Shown here in pieces: positions 40,267 to 52,007 of a stretch of DNA of 64,000 nt. The translations under genes and the position numbers were made by a program. The notes under the pieces are model-generated. The model saw only the letters and a program-made list of their open reading frames with translations, was not told where the DNA came from and made no database searches. Location: positions 186,001-250,000 of the forward strand of contig JAKFGP010000051.1 of NCBI GenBank assembly GCA_021502835.1. The letters are read 5' to 3'. The stretch's first letter is position 1, and every line of letters begins with the position of its first letter. This DNA comes from Streptomyces thinghirensis. GTDB taxonomy: Bacteria > Actinomycetota > Actinomycetia > Streptomycetales > Streptomycetaceae.

Positions 40267-41427
40267 TCACGCGTCGAACGAGTGCACCGTGGTCGTCCGG
40301 TACGTCTGCCCCGGCCGCAGCACGGTCGACGGGAACGACGGCTGGTTCGGCGAGTCCGGGAAGTGCTGCGTCTCCAGGCACAGGGCGTCGCCCTGCCGGT
40401 AGAGGGGACGCCGCCGGTGCCGGTCAGGGTGCCGTCGAGGAAGTTGCCCGAGTAGAACTGCAGGCCGGGCTGGTCGGTGGCGATGCGCAGGGAGCGGCCG
40501 GAGGAGCGGTCGCGCAGGGTGGCATGATGCTCGGGGCGGGTCGGTGATGCCCTTGTCGAGGACCCAGTTGTGGTCGAAGCCCTTGGCGGTGATCAGCTGC
40601 GGGTGGCCGTCCCGGATGTCCCCGGCCGATCGGTTTGGCCCGGCGGAAGTCGAAGGGGCGTGCCGGACACCCTGGCCAGTTCGCCCGTCGGGATGAGGCC
40701 CGCGTCGGTGGGCGTAGTAGCGGGACGCCGCGATCGACAGCTCGTGGTCCTCGATCGTGCCGCTGCCCTCGCCGGCCAGGTTCCAGTAGACGTGGCTGGT
40801 GAGGTTGACGACGGTGGCCTTGTCGGTGGTGGCCTCGTAGTCGATGCGCCAGTCGCCGCGCCGGGTGAGCGTGTACGTCACCTTCGCCCGGAGCGTGCCC
40901 GGGTAGCCCCATCTCGCCGTCGACACCGGTGTAGTGCAGGACCAGGCCGACGTCGGGGGCCCTCGGTGAACGGCTCGACGTCCCAGACCCGCTTGTCGAA
41001 GCCCTGGGCGCCGCCGTGCAGGGTGTGCTCGCCGTCGTTGACGGAGAGCTGGTACGCCTTGCCGTCCAGCGTGAAGCGGCCCTTGTCGATGCGGTTGCCG
41101 TAGCGGCCGATCAGGGCGCCGAAGTAGGGGCTGGAGGCCACGTAGTCGTCGAGGTTGTCGAAGCCCAGCGAGACGTTCTCGTGGCGGCCCCGGCGGTCGG
41201 GAACCTCCAGGGGACTGGACGACGCCGCCGTACGACAGCACCTTCATCCGCGTGCCGCCGTTCTCCAGCGACCAGCGGTACACCTTCGTGCCGTCGGCGA
41301 GCTTGCCGAAGAGCTCCTTCACCGGCTTCCTGCCTCCCCGTGGCGTGTGCGGTGCCGCCGACCATGGCGGCGCTGATGCCGCGGCGCCGCTGCCGATGCG
41401 ATCACCGTGCGTCTGCTCCAGTTCCAT
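40267..41427 (-). CDS. galM: Aldose 1-epimerase (mutarotase), copy 1 (frameshifted)
   Basis: A roughly 380-residue mutarotase starting at ATG 41427. An Ala/Gly-rich N-terminal stretch ([10 protein letters not shown] in one frame) suggests a secretion signal, followed by [20 protein letters not shown]. Catalytic-site signatures are [20 protein letters not shown], His in [34 protein letters not shown] and [11 protein letters not shown], with the base Glu in [19 protein letters not shown]. Frameshifts occur near 40410, 40530, 40640, 40700, 40905, 40965, 41215 and 41350. It interconverts alpha and beta anomers of arabinose or galactose. It is downstream of mmsB, separated by a small hairpin. Confidence 0.85.
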   Translation of the reverse strand: MELEQTHGDRIGSGAAASAPPWSAAPHTPRGGRKPVKELFGKLADGTKVYRWSLENGGTRMKVLSYGGVVQSPGGSRPPGPPRERLAGLRQPRRLRGLQPLLRRPDRPLRQPHRQGPLHAGRQGVPALRQRRRAHPARRRPGLRQAGLGRRAVHRGPPTSAWSCTTPVSTARWGYPGTLRAKVTYTLTRRGDWRIDYEATTDKATVVNLTSHVYWNLAGEGSGTIEDHELSIAASRYYAHRRGPHPDGRTGQGVRHAPSTSAGPNRSAGDIRDGHPQLITAKGFDHNWVLDKGITDPPRASCHPARPLLRPLPAHRHRPARPAVLLGQLPRRHPDRHRRRPLYRQGDALCLETQHFPDSPNQPSFPSTVLRPGQTYRTTTVHSFDA

Positions 41428-41457
41428 TTGCGGCTCCTGTACTTCCGTGAAAGAAGA

Positions 41458-41482
41458 GGCCCCGCCTGCGTCAGACGGGGCC
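41458..41482 (-). terminator. Small hairpin between mmsB and galM
   Basis: ggccccg (41458-41464) pairs with cggggcc (41476-41482) around an 11-nt loop, just after the mmsB stop. It could partly terminate or stabilise the chvE-mmsA-mmsB transcript ahead of galM. Confidence 0.45.
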
Positions 41483-41490
41483 CGGGTGAC

Positions 41491-42731
41491 CTACGAACCG
41501 ACCTTGCGTTTGTTCCACACGTCGAACCCGACCGCCGCCAGCAGCACCGCGCCCTTGATGACCTGCTGCCAGTCGGTGCCGATGCCGACGAGGTTCATGC
41601 CGTTGTTCAGCACGCCCAGGACCAGGCCGCCGATGATCGCGCCGAGGACCGTGCCGACGCCGCCGCTCATCGACGCGCCGCCGATGAACGAGGCGGCGAT
41701 GGCCTCCAGCTCGAAGTTGAGGCCGGCCTTGGGCGAGGCCGCGTTGAAGCGGGCGGCGAAGACCAGCCCCGCCAGCGCCGCCAGCATGCCCATGTTGAGG
41801 AAGACCAGGAAGGTGACCTTCTTGTCCTTCACACCCGACAGCTTGGCCGCGGGCAGGTTGCCGCCGATGGCGTAGATGTGGCGGCCGATGATCGCGTTGC
41901 GCATCAGGTAGCCGAACCCGACGACCAGCACGCCCAGGATGAGCAGCACGACCGGGGCGCCCTTGTAGCTGGCGAGCAGCAGCGTCACGACCAGGACGGC
42001 GGAGACCAGCGCGACCAGCTTGAGCAGGAACAGCTTGGCCGGCGGCACCTCCAGGGCGAACTCCTGCTGCCGCTTGCGGTCCCGGACCTCCTGGAACACC
42101 ACGAAGGCGATCAGCGCGAAGCCCAGCAGCAGGGTGAGGTTGTGGTAGTTGGTGTTCGGGCCGACCTCGGGCAGGAAGCCGTTGGCGATCTTCTGTAGAT
42201 CCTTCGGGAACGGGCCGAGGGTCTGGCCCCTTCAGGAAGATCTCCGTCAGACCGCGGAAGAGCAGCATGCCCGCCAGGGTCACGATGAACGACGGTATGC
42301 CGAGATAGGCGATGAAGAACCCCTGCACCGCGCCCGCGCCGCGCCGATGGCCAGGCAGAGCACCACCGCGAGCGGCCAGGGAAGGTCGTTGTCGACCATC
42401 AGCACGGCGGCCATCGCGCCGATGAACGCCGTCAGCGAGCCGACCGGACAGGTCGATGTGGCCCGCGATGATGACGAGCATCATGCCGATCGCGAGGATC
42501 AGGATGTAGCTGTTCTGCAGCACCAGGTTGGAGACGTTGCGCGGCAGCAGCAGGTCGCCGTCGGACCACACCGCGAACAGCGCCACGATCAGGCCGAGGG
42601 CCATCAGCATGCCGTACTGGCGCATGTTGCGGCGCATGCCGTCGAGCATCAGCCGCAGCAGGCCGCCGCCGGAGGCCGTCCCGTCCTGCCGGGCGGCGCG
42701 GGGGCCGGGGTCTTGGCGGTCACGTCCGTGC

Positions 42732-42735
<4 letters not shown>
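41491..42735 (-). CDS. mmsB: Monosaccharide ABC transporter permease (frameshifted)
   Basis: A roughly 415-residue permease of the XylH/MmsB type. ATG 42735 overlaps the ATPase stop. Segments include [20 protein letters not shown], then [20 protein letters not shown] and [20 protein letters not shown]. The central charged insert [20 protein letters not shown] is typical of the GguB/MmsB branch. The C-terminal half has [13 protein letters not shown] and [20 protein letters not shown], a conserved permease loop. Frameshifts lie near 42230, 42345 and 42445. It imports a pentose or hexose together with MmsA and ChvE. Confidence 0.88.
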
Positions 42736-44286
<1,551 letters not shown>

Positions 44287-44318
44287 GGTCGTGCCTTCCA
44301 ATCCTTGTGGGGGCCCGG

Positions 44319-45429
44319 TTACTTGAGGTCGTCCGCGGGTAGGTGCCGCCGTCGACGAGGACCTGCTCGTAGTTGCTCTTGTCGACGCTGACCGGCTGGA
44401 GCAGGTAGGCGGGGACGACCTTGGCACCGTTGTCGTACGACTTGGTGTCGTTGACCTCGGGCTTCTTGTCGTTGAGGGAGGCTTCGACCATGTTCGAGGC
44501 GACCTTGGCGAGTTCGCGGAGGTCCTTGAAGACGGTCTGGGTCTGCTGGCCCGCGATGATCGACTTCACCGAGGCGACCTCCGCGTCCGGCCCGTGACGA
44601 CCGGCATGGGCTTGCTGCCCGAGCCGTAGCCGTCCGACTTCAGGGCGGACAGGATGCCGATGGAGATGCCGTCGTAGGGCGAGAGCACCGCGTCGACCCG
44701 GGCGCTGCGATAGCTGGAGGTGAGCAGGTCGTTCCATGCGCTCTGCGCGGTGCCGCCGTCCCAGCGCAGGGGTGGTGACCTGGCTGGAGGTCGGTCTGCT
44801 TGGACCCGGACGACCAGGTCGCCCTTGTCGATGTACGGCTTCAGGACACTCATCGCGCCGTTGAAGAAGTACTTCGTGTTGTTGTCGTCGTTGGAGCCGG
44901 CGAACAGCTCGATGTTGAAGGGCCTCTTCTGGAGCCGTCCTTCAGACCGAGCTTCGACGATGTACGTGCCCTGCAGCTCGCCGACCTTGCTGTTGTCGAA
45001 CGAGGCAGTAGTCGACGTTCTCCAGTGCCGAGGATCAGCCGGTCGTAGGAGATGACCGGGATGTCGGCGTCCTTGGCCTGCTGAAGCACGTTGCCCAGGG
45101 ACTTGTTGTCGATCGCGGCGATGACCAGGGCGTCCACGCCCTGCGTGATCATGTTCTCGATCTGGGAGACCTGCTGGTCCGTCGTCCTCGCCGTAGACGA
45201 GCTTGGTCTCGTACCCCTTGCCCTTCAGCTCCTTCTCGACGTTGGCGCCGTCGGAGATCCAGCGCTCGGAGGACTTGGTCGGCATCGCGATGCCGATGGT
45301 GCCGCCTTCGGCACCGCCCCTTGTCCTCTCGCTGCCGCCCTCGCTGCTCTGGACCGCAGGCGGTCAGGCGTGAGGGCGAGGGAGGCGGCGGAGGCTAGTG
45401 GCTGCGAGTGCGGCCCTGCGGTTGCGCAT
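44319..45429 (-). CDS. chvE: Multiple-sugar-binding periplasmic/lipoprotein (frameshifted)
   Basis: A roughly 370-residue ChvE/XylF-type ligand-binding protein. ATG 45429 ([14 protein letters not shown]) has AAGGA eight bases upstream. The start of the mature part is obscured by frameshifts but a lipobox-like LALTA stretch is readable. Core features are [20 protein letters not shown], then [40 protein letters not shown] and [20 protein letters not shown]. Many indels occur between 44330 and 45370. It is the first gene of chvE-mmsA-mmsB-galM. ChvE homologues bind arabinose, galactose and glucose, which fits the neighbouring arabinanases. Confidence 0.83.
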
Positions 45430-45571
45430 GGTCATCATCCTTGTGAGGTGGGTGCCGGGCTCGGTCTGGTGTCGCCAGTACGCAAGAAACGCTGGAGGGT
45501 GGATCGACCGAGAGCAGGTGTGTGGGATTGTGCGCGGTCGTGTCTTCTTTGTGAAGGAAGTTTCCGGAACG

Positions 45572-46553
45572 TTATGACGAGATCTCGAACCGGTTGAGCG
45601 AGCCCGGATCACGCGCGCCGAGCGCAGCCATGTCGCCGTCCGCCCCGTGCCGCGCGAGCAGGTCCAGTGCGAGCCGGCCGCGCCGCACCCGCCCTTGGCG
45701 GTGGTCAGCGTCAGTTTGCGCAAGTGGTGGCCGTACGGGTAGATCCCGGGCGCCTTGGAGAGGCCGAACTTCGCGATACAGCGGGCGCCGCGCCGGACCA
45801 GCTCGGCGACCTCGCAGCATCCGCACATAGCTGCCAGGGTGTGCGTCGCCGGTGCCTCGATGGCTATGTCCATGGGCGCGGCCGAAACCCGCCGCATCTC
45901 GGTCAGGTGATCGGGCGTCAGGTCGCTCGGCACGTTGATGGAGTCGGCGCCGAGCCGCTCGTACACCGCGTACGAGGCCGGGTTGACTGCTCCCACGAGC
46001 GCCGAGAGCTTGAGCGCGGTGTCGGTGGGGATGATCCCGGCCGACCGCGTCTTCGGTGCAGCGTCCACGGCACGCCCTCGTCGGCGACGAGCAGGCACTT
46101 GACGCCCAACTCTGTGGCCTCGCACGGCGTCTCCCGACGCAGCCGGCGACCGCGTCGTGGCTGCGTGCCCGCAGGCTCGCGCCGCCCGAGTCGGTCCGGG
46201 TGGAGCCGCCGATGTCCCAGGTGCCGCGCGGGCCGGTGAACAGGGCACAGTTCGATGTCGCAGTTCGAGCGGTGGCCTCGACCATCTCGGTGATCTCGGC
46301 GTCGGTCAGCATCCACACGCCGTTGTCCTGGCTGATCCGGTGGATCGGCACATCCAGCCGCGAGGACTCCTTCAGGACCACCCCCAGCGCCTCCGGGCCC
46401 CTCTAGGTGGGGATCTCGGTGCGCCAGCGGCCGCCGCCCGGGAAGGAGTGGCGGCGAGGCGTCGGCGGGGTCGAGCGCGGCGCGGCCAGCCGAGGGCGGT
46501 GAGCGCTGCTCACCGGGCCTGAGTGCGGCGGCCTTGGCGGAAGCGTCGGTCAC
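45572..46553 (-). CDS. U32-peptidase-like TIM-barrel protein (frameshifted)
   Basis: A roughly 325-residue protein starting at GTG 46553 with AAGGA upstream. Readable segments are VVLKESSRLDVPIHRISQDN, then GVWMLTDAEITEMVEATART, IIPTDTALKLSALVGAVNPA, YERLGADSINVPSDLTPDHL and AKFGLSKAPGIYPYGHHLRK, ending NRFEISS. The barrel and the SINVPSDLT strand recall U32-family proteins found in actinobacterial sugar-acid clusters; that assignment is from memory and moderate. No peptidase activity is implied. Frameshifts occur near 45690, 45820, 46070, 46130 and 46400. An IclR-type operator lies just upstream, so it belongs to the sugar regulon. Confidence 0.62.
45575..45590 (-). promoter_or_regulatory. 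IclR-type operator upstream of chvE
   Basis: The minus strand reads GTTCGAGATCTCGTCA, matching the operator at 48872 (GTTCGATATTTCGTCA) at 14 of 16 positions. It overlaps the last codons of the U32-like gene, about 145 bp upstream of chvE. A -35/-10-like TTCACA/CACAAT with 17-bp spacing lies downstream on the minus strand. Only one strong copy is visible; a weak GTTCCGG half follows 20 bp later. Confidence 0.5.
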
Positions 46554-46567
46554 AAGCTGTCCTTAGT

Positions 46568-46602
46568 GTTCGGTATTTCGGACGAAGTTCGCGGCTACAG
46601 GC
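46568..46602. promoter_or_regulatory. Tandem IclR-type operators upstream of the U32-like gene
   Basis: GTTCGGTATTTCGGAC (46568-46583) and a degenerate GTTCGCGGCTACAGGC (46587-46602) start 19 bp apart, 15 bp before the GTG start of the U32-like gene. I could not find a convincing -10 for this copy. Confidence 0.6.
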
Positions 46603-46626
46603 AGGGAGGAGCCCGTGCGGATGGGT

Positions 46627-46671
46627 GTACGCCGGTACGGAGGCCGTCAGGTCGCCCCCGTACCGGCGTAC
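46627..46671 (-). terminator. 14-bp stem hairpin after the dehydrogenase gene
   Basis: gtacgccggtacgg (46627-46640) and ccgtaccggcgtac (46658-46671) are perfect inverted repeats with a 17-nt loop, immediately downstream of the zinc-type dehydrogenase stop. It probably ends the dehydratase-dehydrogenase transcript. Confidence 0.7.
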
Positions 46672-46687
46672 GGCCCAGGGGCGGGCG

Positions 46688-47691
46688 TCAGGGACGCAAC
46701 AGCACCTTGCCGACCTTCGGGTCGCCGGACCCCACCAGCTCGATGGCCCGGCGAACTCCGCGAGCGGCAGCTCGTGCGTCACCAGTGGCCGCGATCGAGC
46801 AGGCCGGCCGCGAAGACCCGCACCGTGTGCGCCCAGGCGTCCGGCGGCGCCCCGAAGACGGTCTGCACCTCCAGCTGCCGTACGACCAGATCGGTCGGGT
46901 CCAGCCCGTCGGCGCCCGGCGCCGGGATACCGGTCAGCACCAGCCGACCGCCCCTGCGGAGCAGCGCGGCGGCGGTGCGGGCGGCGTCGGCGGACCCGGT
47001 GGTCTCGATGACGACGTCGAAGTCATCGGGGAGGGGCTGGTCCTTCGTCCGGAAGTCGGTCGCCCCGTACTGCCGGGAGAGCGCCTCCCGGTCCCCGCGC
47101 GTGCCGACGACCAGCAGTTCGCCCGGGGACGCGGCGCGCAGGAACTGTACGGCGAACATGCCGAGCGTCCCGGTGCCGACGACCGCGACCCGCTCACCGG
47201 GGCGGCGCGTTCGCCCTGAGCGCGGCGGCGGCGATGCAGGCGGCGGGCTCCAGCAGGGCGGCGGCGGTGAGGTCGGCGTCGTCGGGCAGGACGGCAGGAG
47301 GCGGGCGGGCAGCGTCAGCGTGGGCGCCATGGCCCCGGCTGGGTGAACCCCGTCTCCTCGTACCCCGCCTGCATAGCGTCGTCTCGCCCGGCGTGACAGC
47401 GGTCGCACACCTGGCAGTTGCGGAACCCTCGCCGATCCACCACCGCGCCCGGACGAGGGACGCCGGCACCCCGGCGCCGACCCGCGCCACGGTCCCGGAC
47501 CACTCGTGCCCGGGGGTGAGCGTAACGCACGTACCCCCCGGGCCGGTTGCCCTCGGGTAGACCTCGCGGTCGCTGCCGCAGATCCCGGCCGCGTGCACCC
47601 GCACCAGCGCCTCGCCGGGACCGGGCTCACGCGGCTCGTGCGGCACCAGCCGGTGCTCGCCCGGCGCCTCGATGACGACCGCGTCGCTCAT
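46688..47691 (-). CDS. Zinc-type medium-chain dehydrogenase (frameshifted)
   Basis: A roughly 335-residue MDR-family dehydrogenase. ATG 47691 overlaps the dehydratase stop (ATGA). The catalytic zinc site is AAGICGSDREV (Cys) and TPGHEWSGTVARVGAGV (His-Glu). The structural-zinc lobe has CQVCDRCHAG. The Rossmann fold is GERVAVVGTGTLGMFAVQFL and DFDVVIETTGSADAARTAAA. The corrected C-terminus is IELVGSGDPKVGKVLLRP with stop 46688. Frameshifts lie near 46760, 46790, 47205, 47300, 47340 and 47450. It is probably a sugar or polyol dehydrogenase acting before the lactonase or on a related intermediate. Confidence 0.83.
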
Positions 47692-48852
47692 CCCTCGGTC
47701 CCCTTGGGCTTGCGCTGCTCCCAGCCTCGGCCCACAGGTCGAACCGGGCCTGCTGCTGTGGAACTCGGCCGCCGCGTCGACGTCCAGCTCGACCCCGAGA
47801 CCGGGGCGCGTCGGACAGGTGGAAGCACCCGTCCTCCGGGTCCACCACCGGCGCGCCCTTGACCACCTTCTTGATCCTCCGCGTCCGCGAAGTCGTTGAA
47901 GTGCTCCAGGATCTTGAAGTTCGGTGAGGTGAAGCCGACCTGGAGGCTCGCGGCGGTCAGCACCGGCCCGCCCACGTTGTGCGGGGCCACGAGCGTGTAG
48001 TGGGTCTCGGCGGTGGCGGCGAGCTTCCGGGTCTCCCCAGATGCCGCCGATGTGGCCGACGTCGGGCTGATGATGTCCACGGACTGGTCCTCGAACAGCT
48101 CCCGGAACTCGATCCGGTCGTGGATGCGCTCACCGGTGGCGACCGAGTGTCGACCTTCTCGGCGACCTTCCGCAGCGCCTTGAGGTTCTCCGGCGGGACC
48201 GGTCCTCCAGGCCAGGCCGGCTTGAAGGGCGCGAGGTCGCGCGCGAGCCGGACGGCGGTGGCGGGGAGAAGCGCCCGTGCATCTCCAGCATCAGCTCGGC
48301 GTCGGGCCTCGACCGCGTCCCGCACCGCCTCGATCAGCGACACGGCGTACAGGCTCTGCGCGTGGTCGAGTTCGAAGTGCCCGGTGCCGAACGGGTCGAT
48401 CTTCAGCGCCCGGTACCCGCGCTCCATGACCCCCTGGGCGGCCTTGTGGTACGCCTCCGGCGTCCGGCTCGGTCGTGTACCAGCCGTTGGCGTACGCCTT
48501 CACCTTGTCGGTGACCTTGCCGCCGAGCAGCTGCTGGGACCGGGACGCCGAGCGCCTTGCCCTTGATGTCCCAGCAGGCCATCTCGACGACGGCGATACC
48601 GGACATCACGATCTCGCCGGCGCGGCCGTAGTCGCCGTACTTCATGCGGCGGACCAGGTCCTCGACAGCGAACGGGTCGGAACCGAGAATGTGGTTGGCC
48701 TCGGCCTCCTTCAGATAGGCCGAGGAGGGCGTCGGTGCGCCCCAGCATCCGGGTCTCGCCGACCTGGTGATCCCCTCGTCGGTGTGCACCTGACGTACGT
48801 CAGGCAGCCACGGCGTCCCGACCACGTGTGCTGGATTCCGGTGATGGCGCAC
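47688..48852 (-). CDS. Enolase-superfamily (mandelate racemase/muconate lactonizing type) sugar-acid dehydratase (frameshifted)
   Basis: A roughly 385-residue protein starting at GTG 48852 after GAAGGG. N-terminal capping region: YLKEAEANHILGSDPFAVED, then MSGIAVVEMACWDIKGKALG. Barrel: ERGYRALKIDPFGTGHFELD with the catalytic Lys strand, then EPVPPENLKALRKVAEK (metal Glu), a garbled ATGERIHDRIEFRELFEDQS and TLVAPHNVGGPVLTAASLQV. This fits galactonate/gluconate-type dehydratases; the exact substrate is not readable. At least ten frameshifts were noticed. The gene lies directly behind tandem IclR-type operators and is coupled to the dehydrogenase. Confidence 0.78.
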
Positions 48853-48871
48853 GGCGGCTGCCCTTCGCTAT

Positions 48872-48938
48872 GTTCGATATTTCGTCACTCGTTCGAAATG
48901 CTGGCGTGACAGTAAGGAGGCGGCGGTCGGGGTGTCAA
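48872..48938 (-). promoter_or_regulatory. Promoter and tandem IclR-type operators of the dehydratase operon
   Basis: On the minus strand, -35 TTGACA (48938-48933) and -10 TACTGT (48914-48909) have an 18-bp spacer. Read on the plus strand, operators GTTCGATATTTCGTCA (48872-48887) and GTTCGAAATGCTGGCG (48891-48906) start 19 bp apart, directly after the -10. A further TTTCGAAA lies at 48967-48974. Confidence 0.72.
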
Positions 48939-49069
48939 TGGGTCGGACACATAACGGTTTCGACAGTTTCGAAAGTGCGGAGCGGAGCGGTTCCGGCCGC
49001 TTTCCACAATAACCTTCACAGCCACGTCTAGGAACAGCGCCTGTTGCGGAACTTAACCCTTCCCGCGTC

Positions 49070-49853
49070 ATGGACTACTGCGACCCGTGCCGACGGCACC
49101 TCAACGGCGCCTCGCCTGCCCGGGGTGCGGCACACCCGCCGAACAACTCGGCCCGCCCGACGCACACTTGCCGACGAGTGCGGGACCCCGCCCCGAGCCG
49201 CCGACGAGACCTGCACACCCGGCCGCCCTGTCCGCCCGACCGGACCCCCGTGCCCGCCGAGGTCGACACGCCCGCCGAGGATGACGCGCCCGCCGTCGCT
49301 TCCACCGACGCCTCCGCCGACGGCTCCCGCGGCGGCCGGGGCAGTCGCCGTGACCGCAAGGCCGCCGCGCGCACCGCCGTCGCCGGCGCCGGACCCTGCT
49401 GATCACCGCGGGCTTCGTCCTGGCGGCCGGCGGACCGAGCCTCGCGGAACTCGGCATGGACGCCCCCGGTCTCCCGGCGAAGCGCCGGCGGCCGCCGGGG
49501 GCGAGACGACGGACGGCGGGCGACGCGCGAGGTGGGGATTCGTCGGCGGTCCCGGTCAACGAGACGTCGAGGACGACCTCGCCTCCGGCACACCGTCCCC
49601 CGACGCGTCCGCCTCGGCGACGGCGTCGGCCTCGGCATCGGAGTCCCCGGACGCGGAGAAGACGGAGACGGCGGACGAGACCGGAGACCCCGTCGGCACC
49701 TCCTCGCAGGCTCCGGAGGCCACCCCGACCGCCGACCTGCCCGCCACGCGCGGCCGGACGACGACCCACCCCCGACCACGACTCCCGCCCCGACGACCTC
49801 ACCGGACCCGACCCCCACCGAAACGTGCGACCGCTTCCTGTGGTGGTACGTAG
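49070..49853 (+). CDS. SCO2400-family zinc-ribbon membrane protein (frameshifted)
   Basis: A roughly 255-residue protein starting at ATG 49070. The N-terminal zinc-ribbon-like pair is MDYCDPCRRHLNGALACPGCG once a base is corrected. An Arg/Lys-rich stretch (GRGSRRDRKAAARTA) precedes one transmembrane helix (LLITAGFVLAAGG). The rest is a Ser/Thr/Pro/Ala-rich extracellular stalk (ASATASASASESPDAEKTET) ending ETCDRFLWW near 49853. Frameshifts occur near 49115, 49400, 49490, 49560 and 49760. SCO2400-family proteins are Streptomyces-specific and of unknown role. Confidence 0.72.
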
Positions 49854-49887
49854 GCGCCTCCGGCCCACCACGCCTGCCCCGCCGCGC

Positions 49888-50322
49888 TCACTCCGCCAGC
49901 ATCCTCCGCAACGCGTCCCGCAGGGACACCCGCTCGTCCTCCGACAACCCGGCGAGCGGCTCCCGGGCGAACCGCAGTGACTCGCGCAGCCCCCGCGCAC
50001 CCGTCGGCCCTCGTCCGTCGCCGCCGCGACCTTGACCCGCCGGTCGCCTGGATCGGGCCGCCGCTCGACCAGCCCCCAGGCCTCCAGCCGGTCCACGATC
50101 CCGGTGACGTTCGACGGCTCGCACTTCAGCTTCTGGGCCAGCTTCCGCATCGGCAGCGGCTCCAGCGACAGCAGACTGAGCAGCTTGGCCTGCGCGCCGG
50201 TCAGGCGTTCTGGCGGCCGCCTCCTCGTAGTCGGCGTGGAGTGGCCACGACCTCGCCGATCAGTTCGACGACTCGAGGGTGAGCGCGTCGGGTCGGCGGG
50301 TCGTGTCGCGTGGTGTGGCCAT
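49888..50322 (-). CDS. MarR-family regulator (frameshifted)
   Basis: A roughly 145-residue MarR protein starting at ATG 50322 (MATPRDTTRRPDALTLE). The winged helix is LTGAQAKLLSLLSLEPLPMR, then KLAQKLKCEPSNVTGIVDRL and LVERRPDPGDRRVKVAAATD, with C-terminal dimer helix LSEDERVSLRDALRRMLAE. Frameshifts lie near 50005, 50215 and 50270. It is divergent from the NADP oxidoreductase, with a clear palindromic operator between them, so it probably represses both. Confidence 0.85.
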
Positions 50323-50341
50323 GGAATCCAGGGTACCCATT

Positions 50342-50393
50342 TGTTTGACAACCTGAAATGTTCAGCCGCATGGTTGTTTCAGAGCCTGAAACA
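50342..50393. promoter_or_regulatory. MarR operator pair
   Basis: TGTTTCAGAGCCTGAAACA (50375-50393) is a perfect palindrome with 8-bp arms and a 3-bp centre. A degenerate copy, TGTTTGACAACCTGAAATG (50342-50360), matches it at 14 of 19 positions. Both lie between the divergent marR and oxidoreductase starts. Confidence 0.75.
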
Positions 50394-50424
50394 TCCCCCG
50401 GCAAGCGCCAGAAGGGTGCCCCCC

Positions 50425-51444
50425 ATGAGCGACTCCCCCGCCCTCCCCACCGTCAACCGCGAATGGCACCTGGTCAGCCGCCCGGTCGGCTGGCCCAAGC
50501 CCGAGGACTTCGCCCTCGTCGAGGCGGAGGTCCCCACCCCGGGTGCGGGCCAGGTGCTGGTGCGCAACCTGTTCGTCTCCGTCGACCCTACATGCGCGGC
50601 CGCATGAGCGCCGCCAAGTCCTACGCCGATCCCTACGAATCTGGGCAAGCCCATGCTGGGCGGCGCGGTCGGCGAGGTCGTCGCCTCCAACGCCGACGGC
50701 TTCGCCGTGGGCGACCACGTCCTGCACTTCTTCGGCTGGCGCGAGTACGCAGCTATGGACGCGAAGAACGCCGTCAAGGTGGACCCGGAGGCGGCGCCGC
50801 TGTCGACGTACCTCGGCGTACTCGGTATGACGGGGCTCACCGCGTACGCCGGGCTTACGCGTCGCCGCGCTCAAGGAGGGCGACACGGTGTTCGTCTCCG
50901 GCGCGGCCGGTGCCGTCGGCAGCCAGGTGGGGCAGATCGCCAAGCTGAAGGGCGCCGCCCGGGTCATCGGCTCCGCCGGCTCGGACGAGAAGGTCAAGCT
51001 GCTCGTCGACGAGTACGGCTTCGACGCCGCCTTCAACTACAAGGACGGCCCGGTGAGCGAGCAGCTCGCGCACCGCCGCCCCGGACGGCATCGACGTCTA
51101 CTTCGACAACGTGGGTGGCGACCACCTGAGGCCGCCGTCGGTTCCCTCAACCTGAACGGCCGCATCGCGATCTGCGGAGCGATCTCCGTCTACAACAACA
51201 CCGAGCCCGCCCCCGGCCCGAAGAACCTCGCCCGTCTGATCCAGACCCGCGGCCGCATCGAGGGCTTCCTGGTCGGCGACCACTACGACCTCCAGCCGCA
51301 GTTCGTCCAGGAGGTCGGCCCCTGGGTCCGCTCCGGCGAGCTGAAGTACCGCGAGACGGTCGTCGAGGGCATCGGGAACAACCTGGAGGCATTCCTCGGC
51401 GTCCTGCGCGGCGACAACACCGGCAGATGATCGTCAAGCTCTGA
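50425..51444 (+). CDS. NADP-dependent MDR oxidoreductase (leukotriene-B4/curcumin-reductase type, frameshifted)
   Basis: A roughly 340-residue zinc-less MDR enzyme starting at ATG 50425 (Shine-Dalgarno gaaggg). Features are REWHLVSRPVGWPKPEDFAL, then LGVLGMTGLTAYAGL, the nucleotide-binding VFVSGAAGAVGSQVGQIAKL and VIGSAGSDEKVKLLVDEYGF, and IDVYFDNVGGDHLEAAVGSL. Frameshifts lie near 50590, 50640, 50855, 51075, 51125 and 51425; the corrected end is MIVKL, stop 51444. It probably reduces activated double bonds of enones or quinones under control of the divergent MarR repressor. Confidence 0.87.
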
Positions 51445-51475
51445 GCCCTGCTCCAGCTCCCCCTCGGGGCAGGGC
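51445..51475 (+). terminator. Hairpin after the oxidoreductase gene
   Basis: gccctgc (51445-51451) pairs with gcagggc (51469-51475), with a 17-nt C/T-rich loop that can add further pairs (ccc/ggg). It starts immediately after the TGA. Confidence 0.5.
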
Positions 51476-51573
51476 GGGCCTTCACGGAGTTTCCGGCATG
51501 CGGTAGCGTCTTTTCCGAAATCCGTCGTGATCGTGGGCGCGAGTCACGGCGGACCGAGGAGGAAGACAACCGC

Positions 51574-51994
51574 ATGCCGATTCAGCAGTCCGAGGTCCTC
51601 TACACCGCCGTCGCCACCGCCGAGAACGGCCGCGACGGACGGGTGGCCACCGATGACGGCAAGCTCGACCTGGTGGTGAACCCGCCCAAGGAGATGGGCG
51701 GCAACGGCGCCGGCACCAACCCGGAGCAGTTGTTCGCCGCCGGGTACAGCGCCTGCCTCCAGGGCGCGCTCGGCGTGGTGGCGCGCCAGGAGGGCGCCGA
51801 CATCACCGGTTCGACCGTCACCGCGAAGGTCGGGATCGGCAAGAACGACGACGGGTCTCGGGATCATCGTCGAGATCTCCGCCGAGATCCCCTCGGTGGA
51901 CGCCGCGACCGCGCGGTCGCTGGTGGAGAAGGCGCACCAGGTCTGCCCGTACTCGAAGGCGACCCGCGGCAACATCACCGTGACGCTCGTCTGA
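51574..51994 (+). CDS. ohr: Organic hydroperoxide resistance protein (Ohr, one frameshift)
   Basis: A 140-residue OsmC/Ohr-fold thiol peroxidase starting at ATG 51574 with gaggagga upstream. Peroxidatic Cys is in AAGYSACLQGALGVVA and resolving Cys in AHQVCPYSKATRGNITVTLV. NPPKEMGGNGAGTNPEQLFA is the family signature. A frameshift near 51858 is corrected to GLGIIVEISAEIPSVDAATA. It reduces organic hydroperoxides with lipoyl or thiol donors. The nearby MarR regulator is next to the oxidoreductase, not directly upstream of ohr. Confidence 0.92.
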
Positions 51995-52007
51995 CCGGCA
52001 CCCGGTC

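Noticed and set aside
46554..46690. Short plus-strand ORFs around 46.6 kb as genes
   Set aside because: The stretch holds operators and a terminator hairpin. The ORFs are shadows with no RBS or recognisable product.
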